Origin: Agapetus fuscipes
Lineage: Eukaryota > Arthropoda > Insecta > Trichoptera > Glossosomatidae
Direction of reading: 5' to 3'
Assembly: GCA_951799405.1 (NCBI GenBank)
Contig: OX637337.1
Coordinates: 434,001 to 498,000, forward strand
Length of the DNA stretch: 64,000 nucleotides
Positions 31,466-42,641 of this stretch are shown here, in pieces. The translations under genes and the position numbers were made by a program. Numbering within the stretch: the stretch's first letter is position 1; each line of letters begins with the position of its first letter. Under the pieces are notes generated by a model. It saw only the letters and a list, made by a program, of their open reading frames with translations, was not told the DNA's origin and did no database searches.

Positions 31466-34410
31466 GAAAATCGACCACCCATAGTTTAAAAAATGGTTCA
31501 CTTTGAAGATTTCAGCTGTGTTTCAGGGAAGATTGGCAAGAGTTGCAGGGCTTATATTAATTTGAGATTGGGTTTTTATGTTGTAAGTCAACATGCATTA
31601 TGTGTAAGCGCGAACTTATAAATGTCTGCTTGTGGGAATGCATTTAATATGAATCTCGATTGGTATGTATCTTTGCAACTTAGATTATAGAACTTAACAA
31701 AATAATTTCCTTGACTTATAGGTTAGTATGTGGCTGACCACCCATACTGTAAGAATGGTTTACCATGAAAATTTTATCTCTGTTTGAGGAAAAGTCGGCA
31801 AGAGTTGCAGGGCTTATGTTCATTTGAGATTAGTTTTTTATTTTATAAGTCCACATGGGGCATTTGTAAGCGCGAACTTATACCTGTCTGCTTGTGGGAA
31901 TGCATTTAATATGAATCTCAAATGGTATGTATCTTTGCAACTTAGATTATAGAACTTAATAAAATAATTTCCTTGACTTATAGGTTAGTATGTGGCTGAC
32001 CACCCATACTGTAAGAATGGTTTACAATGAAAATTTTATCTCTGTTTGAGGAAAAGTCGGCAAGAGTTGCAGGGCTTATGTTCATTTGAGATTAGTTTTT
32101 TATTTTATAAGTCCACATGGGGCATTTGTAAGCGCGAACTTATACCTGTCTGCTTGTGGGAATGCATTTAATATGAATCTCAAATGGTATGTATCTTTGC
32201 AACTTAGATTAAAGAACTAAACAAAATAATTTCCTTGACTAAAAGGTTAGTATGTGGCTGACCACCCATACTGTAAGCAATGGTTCACAATGCAAATTTT
32301 ATCTCTGTTTGAGGAAAAGTCGGCAAGAGTTGCAGGGCTTATGTTCATTTGAGATTAGTTTTTTATTTTATAAGTCCACATGGGGCATTTGTAAGCGCGA
32401 ACTTATACCTGTCTGCTTGTGGGAATGCATTTAATATGAATCTCAAATGGTATGTATCTTTGCAACTTAGATTAATGAACTAAACAAAATAATTTCCTTG
32501 ACTAAAAGGTTAGTATGTGGCTGACCACCCATACTGTAAGCAATGGTTCACAATGCAAATTTTATCTCTGTTTGAGGAAAAGTCGGCAAGAGTTGCAGGG
32601 CTTATGTTCATTTGAGATTAGTTTTTTTTATTTTGCAAGTCCACATTGGCCATTTGTAAGCGTGAACTTGTACCTGTCTGCTTGTGGGAATGCATTTAAT
32701 ATGAATCTCAAATGGTATGTATTTTTGCAACTTAGATTATAGAACTAAACAAAATAATTTCCTTGACTAAAAGGTTAGTATGTGGCTGACCACCCATACT
32801 GTAAGCAATGGTTTACCATGCAAATTTTATCTCTGTTTGAGGAAAAGTCGGCAAAAGTTGCAGGGCTTATGTTCATTTGAGATTAGTTTTTTTATTTTGC
32901 AAGTCCACATTGGGCATTTGTAAGCGTGAACTTGTACCTGTCTGCGTGTGGGAATGCATTTAATATGAATCTCAAATGGTATGTATCTTTGCAACTTAGA
33001 TTATAGAACTTAATAAAATAATTTCCTTGACTTATAGGTTAGTATGTGGCTGACCACCCATACTGTAAGAATGGTTTACAATGAAAATTTTATCTCTGTT
33101 TGAGGAAAAGTCGGCAAGAGTTGCAGGGCTTATGTTCATTTGAGATTAGTTTTTTATTTTATAAGTCCACATGGGGCATTTGTAAGCGCGAACTTATACC
33201 TGTCTGCTTGTGGGAATGCATTTAATATGAATCTCAAATGGTATGTATCTTTGCAACTTAGATTATAGAACTTAATAAAATAATTTCCTTGACTTATAGG
33301 TTAGTATGTGGCTGACCACCCATACTGTAAGAATGGTTTACAATGAAAATTTTATCTCTGTTTGAGGAAAAGTCGGCAAGAGTTGCAGGGCTTATGTTCA
33401 TTTGAGATTAGTTTTTTTTTTTATAAGTCCACATGGGGCATTTGTAAGCGCGAACTTATACCTGTCTGCTTGTGGGAATGCATTTAATATGAATCTCAAA
33501 TGGTATGTATCTTTGCAACTTAGATTAATGAACTAAACAAAATAATTTCCTTGACTAAAAGGTTAGTATGTGGCTGACCACCCATACTGTAAGCAATGGT
33601 TCACAATGCAAATTTTATCTCTGTTTGAGGAAAAGTCGGCAAGAGTTGCAGGGCTTATGTTCATTTGAGATTAGTTTTTTTTATTTTGCAAGTCCACATT
33701 GGGCATTTGTAAGCGTGAACTTGTACCTGTCTGCTTGTGGGAATGCATTTAATATGAATCTCAAATGGTATGTATCTTTGCAACTTAGATTATAGAACTA
33801 AACAAAATAATTTCCTTGACTAAAAGGTTAGTATGTGGCTGACCACCCATACTGTAAGCAATGGTTTACCATGCAAATTGTATCTCTGTTTGAGGAAAAG
33901 TCGGCAAAAGTTGCAGGGCTTATGTTCATTTGAGATTAGTTTTTTTATTTTGCAAGTCCACATTGGGCATTTGTAAGCGTGAACTAATTGTACCTGTCTG
34001 CGTGTGGGAATGCATTTAATATGAATCTTAAATGGTATGTATCTTTGCAACTTAGATTATGTAAAGAAATACACAAAATAATTTTCTTGACTTATAGGTT
34101 GGTATGAGGCTGACCACCCATACTTTAAAAAATGGTTTACTTTGCAAATTCACCTTTGTTTCAGGGAAGGTTGGCAAGAGTTGCAGGGCTTATGTTCATT
34201 TGGAATGGGTTGTTATGTTGTAAGTACACATGCAGCATATGTAAGCGGGAACTTATACATATCTGCTTGTGGGAATGCATTTAATATAAATCTTAAATGA
34301 TATATATCTTTGCAGCTTAGATTAGATTAGATTAGAACTTATACATGTCTGCTCGTAAGAATGCATGTAATATGAATCTCAAATGTTATATATGTTTGCA
34401 ACTTAGATTA
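31466..34410 (+). repeat. Tandem array of LINE 3' UTR-derived ~263-bp units
   Basis: Nine full units start at the TTGACT(T/A)A block at 31711, 31973, 32235, 32498, 32763, 33027, 33289, 33551 and 33816 (spacing 262-271 bp). They are flanked by more ordinary LINE UTR copies at 31466-31710 and 34087-34336. Each unit contains the LINE UTR marks GTGGCTGACCACCCATACTG, GTCGGCAAGAGTTGCAGGG, TCCACATGGGGCATTTG, GTAAGCGCGAAC and GCAACTTAGATTA, so it is amplified LINE 3' UTR. The satellite units share a private change (ATTTTATCTCTGTTTGAGG for the usual TGTCACCCCTGTTTCAGGG). The last flanking copy ends in TTAGA repeats and abuts another UTR interior at 34337. Open frames inside the units are by-products. 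Confidence 0.95.
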
Positions 34411-35289
34411 CAGATTGAAATCCATTTTTATTTGGCTTTTTTTTTATTTTTAATTTGCATGAAATAAAAGAAAATGTAAAAAAAACTTTTACGTTTTGCC
34501 GCTAGATGTCAATATTGTTCCATACATTTTTAGTATGAACAAACAGATTAATTCCTAAAAGTTTTCATACATTTCTAAACACACACGCGTAAGCTCGCCG
34601 CATTGCAGCATATATATACAAAAATTAATTTGCTATAGAGCATGAATGTGTTTCATCTGCTGTGATGGCATTGATTTTGAAAATCGAAACTCGACGACGA
34701 ATGACGACGACGAAGGGTAATATAATAAAGGATTGGTTGTATAGTGCGGGTACAGCATGGGATGTACATAAAGTGTGTGTGGAAATCAATACATACATTG
34801 TTATTGTGACACTTATTATCCTTGTTTTTTTTTATTGATTTCTGGGTCAGTAATGTATGCGCATATTTTCCCTCTGTTAAATGAGTCTTAATAGTTATTA
34901 TCGTTAAAAATTAATTGTTATGACGCGAAATGAAGATAAAGTATAATGAACATTTTTCTGCAGTCGTAAGCGCCACAGCTATCTCCATGTATTACTCACA
35001 AAGATAACTCATTTATTTATGGCTTATAAGAATACGGAGATACTATGTTATTATCGACGTATCCAATAAAATAAGAAACTTTAAAATCACTTTTACTAAT
35101 TTAACTTTCTTCGTAAAAAAGCCATTAGTAAATTGTATTTTCGTGTTATGGAATAGATGATTAGAATGGCTTTTAATTTTTTTCCAAGCAAAAAAGATCA
35201 ATGAGCATTTTCTGAATTTACTCTTATTAATGAGAATGAGTTAATTAAAATATCTAATGAAAGTTACTCTTTCATAAATGGTAGAATCA
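34411..35289. other. No gene seen
   Basis: AT-rich, with no recognised structure apart from a GACGACGA-type short run at 34692-34712. Confidence 0.45.
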
Positions 35290-35456
35290 AAGGTCCATCC
35301 AGCCTTACAGCAACTGGGTCTTGCTTGAGTATTGGCGCTTTGTAGCGACGACCAAGCTCGTACACCTCTGCGGCACTACAACAAGTGTCATAGACCCCTA
35401 GAGTCTTTAGAATCTAGGGAGTCTCCCGCACAGGATTTCTTAAAAAAAAAAAAAAA
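35290..35456 (+). mobile_element. SINE-B 3' part with tail type 2
   Basis: It lacks the tRNA head and starts at AAAGGTCCATCCAGCCTTAC. It then has CAACTGGGTCTTGCTTGAGT, GACCAAGCTCGTACACC, CAACAAGTGTCATAGACCCC and GGATTTCTT, ending with an A-run. It pairs with 30105-30440, which proves the second tail is shared rather than flanking DNA. Confidence 0.8.
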
Positions 35457-36494
35457 ATGATTATGAACTCAGATTACATAACAGCACGTCTTCATAAAGA
35501 AATACATGAAGAGGTTGGTTTTCCATGCATAACTTTATTTTCGTTTTCACTTTTTATTTTGGGGTCCTACTATTTCCCGGTTGTTTGGTTATGGCGGCCT
35601 GCATTGAACTGCTGTGTAGATGTGTCCCAATTTCAGGGGAAAACAAACAAAGAAAACCTGTATTGATTTGGTTTTCTTTTGAACTGAAACATATATTACA
35701 GACAGATGCATATAGAATGCGGGTATCGGATAAGATAAAGATAACATGTATGAATCGTATTCTGCAACTGAAAATCTGGGTGGCCAGAGCCTCTGTTGAT
35801 TTGTCTTCTTATCATTTTATAGCTCCTGCAATTTATTCAAAACCATCAGCTCTTTCATACATTTCGCTTTTCGCATTGTCTCCGCACAGATCTTAGAGAA
35901 TACGCAGGGAATGCCCTTGTCCTCATAACAAAGATTAGACACCAGTTTGTTAAGATGAGAGGCCATTGAACTCCTGAAAAGAAGAAAAGAACTGAAAACC
36001 GTTTTTGTAAGATTTTACAAAGTTGAAATAGCACGATTATGAAGTTGATTTGTTTTGTCTTCCAAGACAAGTAGAATGTTGAATATCGCAGAAAGCTTCA
36101 ATTAGCAAAGTCAAAGAATATTCGTGATGGACTGCGCGGCGCGGCGCCTGCTTTGATGTTGCTGGCGAGTTCCTCCACATCATGATCCTCCCAGGAATAT
36201 AAACAGGAACGTTTACGCACTGAATACTTTTAGGTTTAGTCGCGGCCGGAGCGGGGAACACTGTGTTTGCATACAAATAAACTGCGGCGTTCAATCAAAA
36301 AGAAATCCTCATCATGGGAATCCGCCATGGAGGAGGGAGCGGTGGGCAACTAGAGGTCTACGATATGTCAGGTTATACTGTACATATTAACACAGCGCCA
36401 CTAAGCGTCTGTTCTCGAATAGGGTCGTATTTGGCGCATGGAGTCCATATTTCATGGCACAGAAAAGTGGACCGGCCTTTCATTAACCACTTTT
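35457..36494. other. No gene seen
   Basis: Several overlapping frames of 60-120 codons occur at 35457-36294, none with splice context or recognisable motifs. A GC-rich patch at 36130-36260 was not interpretable. Confidence 0.4.
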
Positions 36495-36590
36495 CTTGAA
36501 AAGGGAGGTGGGGGGGGTGGGTCAAACCCTAACTTTCTAACATAAAACGCAAGCATTCTCACAACTAAGCTATCGAATGGATGTACTGAT
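36495..36590 (-). mobile_element. SINE-A head fragment
   Basis: The reverse complement of 36540-36582 shows CCATTCGATAGCTTAGTTGT, an A-box region, and GAATGCTTGCGTT, the SINE-A head. A G-run (GGGGGGGGTGGGTC) follows where the body should be, so the copy is broken. Confidence 0.55.
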
Positions 36591-39370
36591 GACTAATATT
36601 TAAGAACTTTGTTTTTTTTTTAAAGAAAAACAAAGACGTTTGGAGGTAAACAGGTTTTGAACAGAAAAAAACGAAAATATCACCCCACTTTCGATCACGA
36701 AAGTTAATGATAGGAATTGTACTAAACGCTACTAGGATATTTTACTTTAATTATTTTGCCAAATTTTAGCACTACTAGTTAAACTTGTAAATTGAAAAAA
36801 GCAGAAAGACAGGAAAAGACATATTATTGTCACAGCAGTTCAACGCTGCAGCTCTGCTTTGAAAAATGTTATTTTCTATTTATTTGTTTTATTATTATTT
36901 GACTTTGTTTTTGATGCTTATCATCATAATATCATGGTGGTGTCCAGTTTCTGTTCGAGAGTGAATGGTTGGTGCCCGCTGAGATACGTAGGCAACGTCA
37001 TGAAAACTTTACGACTGATGAGTGTGCACGCCTTCAGCTATTTTTCCTGATCCTACTTCTGGAAGTTTTGGAAGTATATTTAGGCTGAAATAATAATCAT
37101 GCTCTAATTTTGTTACAAAAAAGCATGACGTGTATTCTGAATAAACGGACGTCTCCAGTGCCTCACGATTATTTTTCAGATTCATGCTCAGTTTTAATTG
37201 TTTAGGATGACGATATCAAGCCAGAGAATCAATAAAAAAAAATGCAATGCGTTTGAACAATGCGTTGATGTTTCTCCTGGCTCTTTTACTATTTGTTTTA
37301 CTCTCTCATCCACCAGATCCCAGCAAGTCCGGATATTTTTTATGTTTTCCCATACAGAGCTTTGTGGACTGTCGTACACAGCTTGAAGGTAATGCTTTGG
37401 GATACGGAGGCACTGCAATTTTTTCTGCATATTTCAAATGTGATTTCTCAATCACATTCAAAGTTAAAAAGTGTTGTCTTGGTAAGCGGGTGTCTCGTAT
37501 ACTTGGTGGGAAGTCTTCTTCTTCAATGGCGCTGCAGCCCAATTCGAGCATTGGTCCTGTAACCTCTGCCTCCAGCTCCACCTGTCCTCAGACGCTGCTC
37601 TCCAATTCACAATTGTAGAAGCTGATCCGCATTCCTCTCCTCTTCATCTCTCTATCTCAGTCTGGGCCTTGTTTTCTTCCTCTGTTGCATATTTGTTTTT
37701 CTTTTAAGGAAAAATGTAAACCAAGCACTAATCATCTTGAAGATATTGCATTTAACTCAAATGAAGGATTAAAAATTGGTTGAGAACCCATCCCTGACCG
37801 ATACAACACATGATGCTGGAAGTGTTTAGTGTTGCCGCTTTTGATGTTTAGCGGAATTTTCGGACATCCGGCAGCTTGGCAGGCAGGTGAGTGGGCGCGT
37901 GTGTGAGGGCGCTGCACGTGCGTCAGGAGTACCGCAAGGCCTGGCACCAGCGTCTCCGTCTGCAATAACAGCAGACATGCCGGGGCGGATTAGCGAGATG
38001 GCTGCGCGGTGGACACACTCTTATCATATGCTGGGTGGGATGCAAGCCCCGTTAGGCTTAGCAGATATTTTGGAAAGTGTACAATGATAACTTCCTATAG
38101 GGATAAATTGTTCAACAACAAAGTTGAAGTTGTGCGATTTTGTTAGGATGAAGGGTGGAGAGTATTTATTTTTACGATAAGCAGGTACTTTAATTTCCAG
38201 GATTGTAGGTAGGGTTTATGGTGCCACCATTAGAAAAACTCTGCCATGCAAATTTAAGTCAAAATTAAGCAGATGTTGGTTTTGAGAGATGCTCAGTTTT
38301 TGTAGGAGCCTCATGGTGAACTCAACAAAGAATAGAGTAAACGAAACGGGGTAAAATTATTTTTAGGAATTTCCTATCTCTAAGGTAATTTTTGTCTTTT
38401 GAATCTATTAAAATAACAATTGAATTTGATTAGATTTTTTATTCCTGTGAGTCATGTGCTGATTAGACCTGCGTATTAGAATCAGATTATCGCGTAAGCT
38501 GCGTCCATCCCTCCCACATGTTGTCTGCAAGACTGCTTAATGGCAGCTCTCCACCCAATGGCTCAGCTGGTCGTGGGAGACACATCTGCCATTGGCGGGA
38601 CGCTGCTCTCCCTGCGCGCATGCGTCATCAGGAGCTACTTATGCCGCGGACACCAGCACTCCACTTCAGTGAACTTCAGCCAGGCGGCCCTAGGACATGC
38701 CGACCCGAGGAACCGCGGAGGAAATGACACATACGCGGAGCATTCCCGAATAGATAAAGACCGTACTCTATCTCATTGCTCACAGATATCCGGTTATCAC
38801 AATTAATTATAGTTTCGCGATGTCAGCAACGATTAAACTAATATTTCGTCACCGGTTCACGACTGCCGAGCTTGTTTGATTTGCTCGCTCAGGTAAAATG
38901 CTGATTGGCTGGTTGCTAATGTATGATTATTTACGTTAAATATGTTATTCCGTTATCTGAGGAATTTTTGATTCCGATATGCATGGAAGTGTAGGTGATT
39001 AGTAGTGGCGGGAGATGTATGGCTGCACCGTGAACCGCCAGTCACGGAGATATTATGCCGGCAGGGGCAGTGGCAGTAGCAGTAGCAGTGGGAGACATCC
39101 ATCACTGCCTGCAGCGGGGACTAGAGTCTGATGCCGATAAACTATAAATTTCACCATATTCATCAATAGTTACGCACCTAAATTACAAAAAAAAAAACGG
39201 TATATATTCTTATATATTCTTGACTGCAAAAAAAGATTTTCAGGAAAATAGATAGTTTTGAAAATGTTGATGACGTTAATTTTCTGACGAAAGAGACATG
39301 CATTCTTCACGAAATAAAAAATATGATAATGGAATATTCTAATCTAATTTAGTTATTTTTCTTGTTTCAG
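36591..39370. other. No gene seen; possible GC-rich patches
   Basis: Overlapping frames at 37194-37618 on both strands have no motif that I recognise. GC-rich patches at 37860-38060 and 38490-38730 are open in more than one frame. A short GCAGTA run lies at 39066-39090. Any of these could include host exons but none has paired splice signals I trust. Confidence 0.35.
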
Positions 39371-39536
39371 ATATTGAAGTCGTGTTTTCCTCGCAATGCC
39401 AGTCCCCGCCCTTGAGATCAAGATGCCTGCGCAACTCCCTTCAGCGAAAAACTCTTCTCAGAGCAAGAACATGTCCCCGGGGGAGTGGGGTGGGGAAACC
39501 TCGCTGGGCTTTCTGGAGAAAGACGTGCTCATCAAA
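39371..39536 (+). CDS. Candidate host exon
   Basis: A textbook acceptor (TATTTTTCTTGTTTCAG ending at 39370) precedes a GC-rich block. From ATG at 39396 a 47-codon frame begins MPVPALEIKMPAQLPSAK and continues with SKNMSPGEWGGETSLGFLEK up to KDVLIK. It then reaches a modest donor (AAAGTATTC, GT at 39537), and without splicing it would stop nine bases later. A second frame is also open across the block. Codon choice is richer in G/C-ending codons than the flanks. I do not recognise the protein. It lies 1.1 kb before the stronger first exon at 40081-40540 on the same strand, so it could be an alternative or unrelated exon. Confidence 0.35.
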
Positions 39537-40080
39537 GTATTCCTCTAAAACATTTTGAAGAAATACGCGAATCAAAACCAGTAATATTAAATTGTGATTA
39601 GAAAATATGTTAATGAAAAATTTGTTACAAATTTCTGGCGGCGAGTTTTCTAATGACTGCTAATTGCTCGTGATGGTGTCGCGCAGTGTCGCCAGCGCAG
39701 GGAGACCAGCTCTCTCAGTGAACTCTCAGTGGCCCATGCGTGTGTGCGCACCCTGCTGGCGTATGGAACAGCTTATTGTTAAAATAAAGTTAATCGTAGA
39801 ATTAATTATGAAAGATTATCCAAAGCTCTGTGATAAATAATACAATGTGAAAAGTGTATAGGTTTAACTTCAGTAAGTTTATTCTTTTTAAATTTGTTTA
39901 TAACACTTCATTCTCCTGAAACCACTACAAACAATAAAATAACTGATTTACTTCCGTGTAACTTGAATCTCTGTTGTTGAACTAATTAGTTTCGTGTAAA
40001 CGTAATGCAAAGTTGTGTTGTTTGCATCAACTCGACGCCATCAAGAAATTAAAGCATTTGTAAAGTTGCTGACAGATTGT
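39537..40080. other. No gene seen; spacer between candidate exons
   Basis: AT-rich except for 39640-39770, with nothing recognisable. Confidence 0.45.
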
Positions 40081-40540
40081 GGGGATAGCGGGAGCTGTGT
40101 TGTCAGGGCCGCACATTAGAGACCTTCACTTCCATGCTTCCCTCAAGCTTGGACTGAAGTTGAGTGCCACGTTATTTCTAAGTGAGCCTGAGTCTCGGGT
40201 TTAGGGCTGTGCTGAACAATTGAGCGTCGCTTTCCCTCCTCAGTCTCGGGTTCAGGACTGTGTTAGATATCTAAGTGCTGCATCAGCTCCTAAGTCCTCC
40301 TCAGGCTTGGGTTGGATTTGAGAGTCTCGTTAAGTGCCCCTGAGTCTGAGGTCCAGTGAGCGAGACCTTGCCGTGCTGCCCAGCCCCTGCGCCCCCCAGG
40401 CCTGGCTAGGAGCTGAGCCGCCCCTGTGTCGGATGGGCGCCCCACGGCCCGAGAGATCGTCTGCAGGCGTCACTTAGCGCCCGGGCGATCTTATACAATC
40501 TACTATGCGAATTGTACACCTCTTCGCAACTCTCATCGCG
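40081..40540 (+). CDS. Candidate first exon: GC-rich leader and signal-peptide start
   Basis: A 400-bp GC-rich tract, in sharp contrast with AT-rich flanks, ends in ATG at 40505 followed by twelve codons reading MRIVHLFATLIA. A consensus donor comes next, GCG|GTAAGT, with GT at 40541. The frame reaches the donor in phase 0. A basic residue followed by a hydrophobic run is what the start of a signal peptide looks like, so the gene may encode a secreted or membrane protein. No downstream exon was recognised in the window. The following intron carries the nested hAT/mariner insertion from 40768. The 5' limit given is the start of the GC-rich tract and not a mapped transcription start. Only 40505-40540 would be coding. 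Confidence 0.4.
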
Positions 40541-41335
40541 GTAAGTGCAACTTAGATAATATTTACTTGTAATAGGACTAAGGAGAGTGTAGAAAAATAA
40601 ATGGTGATGTTAATCAACGAGCGAAATGAATCGAAAAGTAATAAATTGGAAAACATAACTTTGAGCAGGTGAGAGGCTCGTGTGAGATCGTAGGGCAAAA
40701 TGAAGGAACAATCAAAGTATAATTCTATAGCAACAGGTGTGTATCTAATGTATACAATGCCTATTATTAGAGGTTCGATTAAATACCTACGTATTAAATG
40801 CGAAATTTGGAAATTATTTCCAATAAATGCGAAATATACAGATTTGTGTTTTTTTTTCGAAAAAACAGTTCAATCGAATATTTTTGCAAGAGTGTGGCTT
40901 TTTTTTAATGTAAAAACCAAACATTTGCTTGACGAATATGAAAAAGTTGACAAAGAAATGCTGAAAACAGCAAATGACAAAAGTTTCAATAAACTTTCTC
41001 TCCACATTAAATGAGACGAACAAGGCCTTCTTTCACATAAGTCAATTATTTTGCCCATCTGTAGCTGCAAGCATAACTACTTTAAACCCGAACATATTGC
41101 TGCAAAGCTTTTCCAAAATTCCTTTTTTCAAAGCACTTGCACAAAATGAGCTGATTGATGGGTACACTCACTTTCATAGGTTGATCCTTCAATCAATTAA
41201 AAGAAACGAACGTCCTGACGTGAAAGATATATTGATGGCCACTAAATGTTGCTTCCCATCTTTTGCTGAGGCAGCATTACAAAGCATATGGAGCCCAACA
41301 AACAGCGTAGACGCAGAACGCTTCTTCAGCAAATA

Positions 41336-42641
41336 AAGGGTGATTTTTTTGAGGTTAGGATTTTCATGCATTAGTATTTGACAGATCACGCGGGATTTCA
41401 GACATGGTGTCAAAGAGAAAGATGCTCAGTATGCTTTGACATTTCATCATGAATAGACTTACTAACGAGCAACGCTTGCAAATCATTGAATTTTATTACC
41501 AAAATCAGTGTTCGGTTCGAAATGTGTTTCGCGCTTTACGTCCGATTTATGGTCTACATAATCGACCAAGTGAGCAAACAATTAATGCGATTGTGACCAA
41601 GTTTCGCACTCAGTTTACTTTATTGGACATTACACCAACCACACGAATGCGTACAGTGCGTACAGAAGAGAATATTGTGTCTGTTTCTGAGAGTGTTGCT
41701 GAAGACCGTGAAATGTCGATTCGTCGCCGTTCGCAGCAATTGGGTTTGTGTTATTCGACCACATGGAAGATTTTACGCAAAGATCTTGGTGTAAAACCGT
41801 ATAAAATACAGCTCGTGCAAGAACTGAAGCCGAACGATCTGCCACAACGTCGAATTTTCAGTGAATGGGCCCTAGAAAAGTTGGCAGAAAATCCGCTTTT
41901 TTATCGCCAAATTTTGTTCACCGATGAGGCTCATTTCTGGTTGAATGGCTACGTAAATAAGCAAAATTGCCGCATTTGGGGTGAAGAGCAACCAGAAGCC
42001 GTTCAAGAACTGCCCATGCATCCCGAAAAATGCACTGTTTGGTGTGGTTTGTACGCTGGTGGAATCATTGGACCGTATTTTTTCAAAGATGCTGTTGGAC
42101 GCAACGTTACGGTGAATGGCGATCGCTATCGTTCGATGCTAACAAACTTTTTGTTGCCAAAAATGGAAGAACTGAACTTGGTTGACATGTGGTTTCAACA
42201 AGATGGCGCTACATGCCACACAGCTCGCGATTCTATGGCCATTTTGAGGGAAAACTTCGGAGAACAATTCATCTCAAGAAATGGACCGGTAAGTTGGCCA
42301 CCAAGATCATGCGATTTGACGCCTTTAGACTATTTTTTGTGGGGCTACGTCAAGTCTAAAGTCTACAGAAATAAGCCAGCAACTATTCCAGCTTTGGAAG
42401 ACAACATTTCCGAAGAAATTCGGGCTATTCCGGCCGAAATGCTCGAAAAAGTTGCCCAAAATTGGACTTCCCGAATGGACCACCTAAGACGCAGCCGCGG
42501 TCAACATTTAAATGAAATTATCTTCAAAAAGTAAATGTCATGGACCAATCTAACGTTTCAAATAAAGAACCGATGAGATTTTGCAAATTTTATGCGTTTT
42601 TTTTTTAAAAAAAGTTCTCAAGCTCTTAAAAAATCACCCTT
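41336..42641 (+). mobile_element. Tc1/mariner-superfamily transposon, complete
   Basis: A 1306-bp element. Its terminal inverted repeats start AAGGGTGATTTTTT on both ends (right end in reverse complement), and TA occurs directly outside each end (41334-41335 and 42642-42643). It holds one full-length transposase frame. Both ends and the frame are intact, so it could be mobile or recently so. Its insertion splits the hAT remnant, so it is the younger of the two. Confidence 0.95.
41449..42534 (+). CDS. Tc1/mariner-type transposase, 361 aa
   Basis: This intact frame starts at ATG 41449 and ends with TAA at 42532-42534. Residues ~1-115 form the DNA-binding part: an N-terminal helical segment (LTNEQRLQIIEFYYQN) and a second helix-turn-helix region around SIRRRSQQLGLCYSTTWKIL. 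The DDE/D catalytic domain follows, with the acidic triad readable as D159 in FTDEAHF, D252 in WFQQDGATCHT and D289 in RSCDLTPLDYFLWG. The third residue is Asp, and 36 residues separate the second and third acids. The length fits the superfamily (about 330-360 aa). The enzyme would cut the element at its inverted repeats and insert it at TA. There are no stops, frameshifts or introns. Closely similar proteins are familiar from many insect genomes, but the subfamily needs a search. Confidence 0.95.
   Translation: MNRLTNEQRLQIIEFYYQNQCSVRNVFRALRPIYGLHNRPSEQTINAIVTKFRTQFTLLDITPTTRMRTVRTEENIVSVSESVAEDREMSIRRRSQQLGLCYSTTWKILRKDLGVKPYKIQLVQELKPNDLPQRRIFSEWALEKLAENPLFYRQILFTDEAHFWLNGYVNKQNCRIWGEEQPEAVQELPMHPEKCTVWCGLYAGGIIGPYFFKDAVGRNVTVNGDRYRSMLTNFLLPKMEELNLVDMWFQQDGATCHTARDSMAILRENFGEQFISRNGPVSWPPRSCDLTPLDYFLWGYVKSKVYRNKPATIPALEDNISEEIRAIPAEMLEKVAQNWTSRMDHLRRSRGQHLNEIIFKK

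Noticed and set aside
32252..34050. Several 60-76-codon frames starting MWLTTHTVSNGSQ in the plus strand and a minus-strand counterpart
   Set aside because: They repeat once per ~263-bp satellite unit and arise from the LINE 3' UTR sequence. They have no independent coding support.
31466..34410. CRISPR-like array
   Set aside because: The repeats are ~263 bp, directly adjacent and without unique spacers, in eukaryotic sequence. They derive from a LINE UTR.
37194..37618. Overlapping frames of up to 123 codons on both strands, one with a hydrophobic start
   Set aside because: No recognised motif, splice signal or repeat link was found. Open frames on both strands of one block are expected by chance at this composition.
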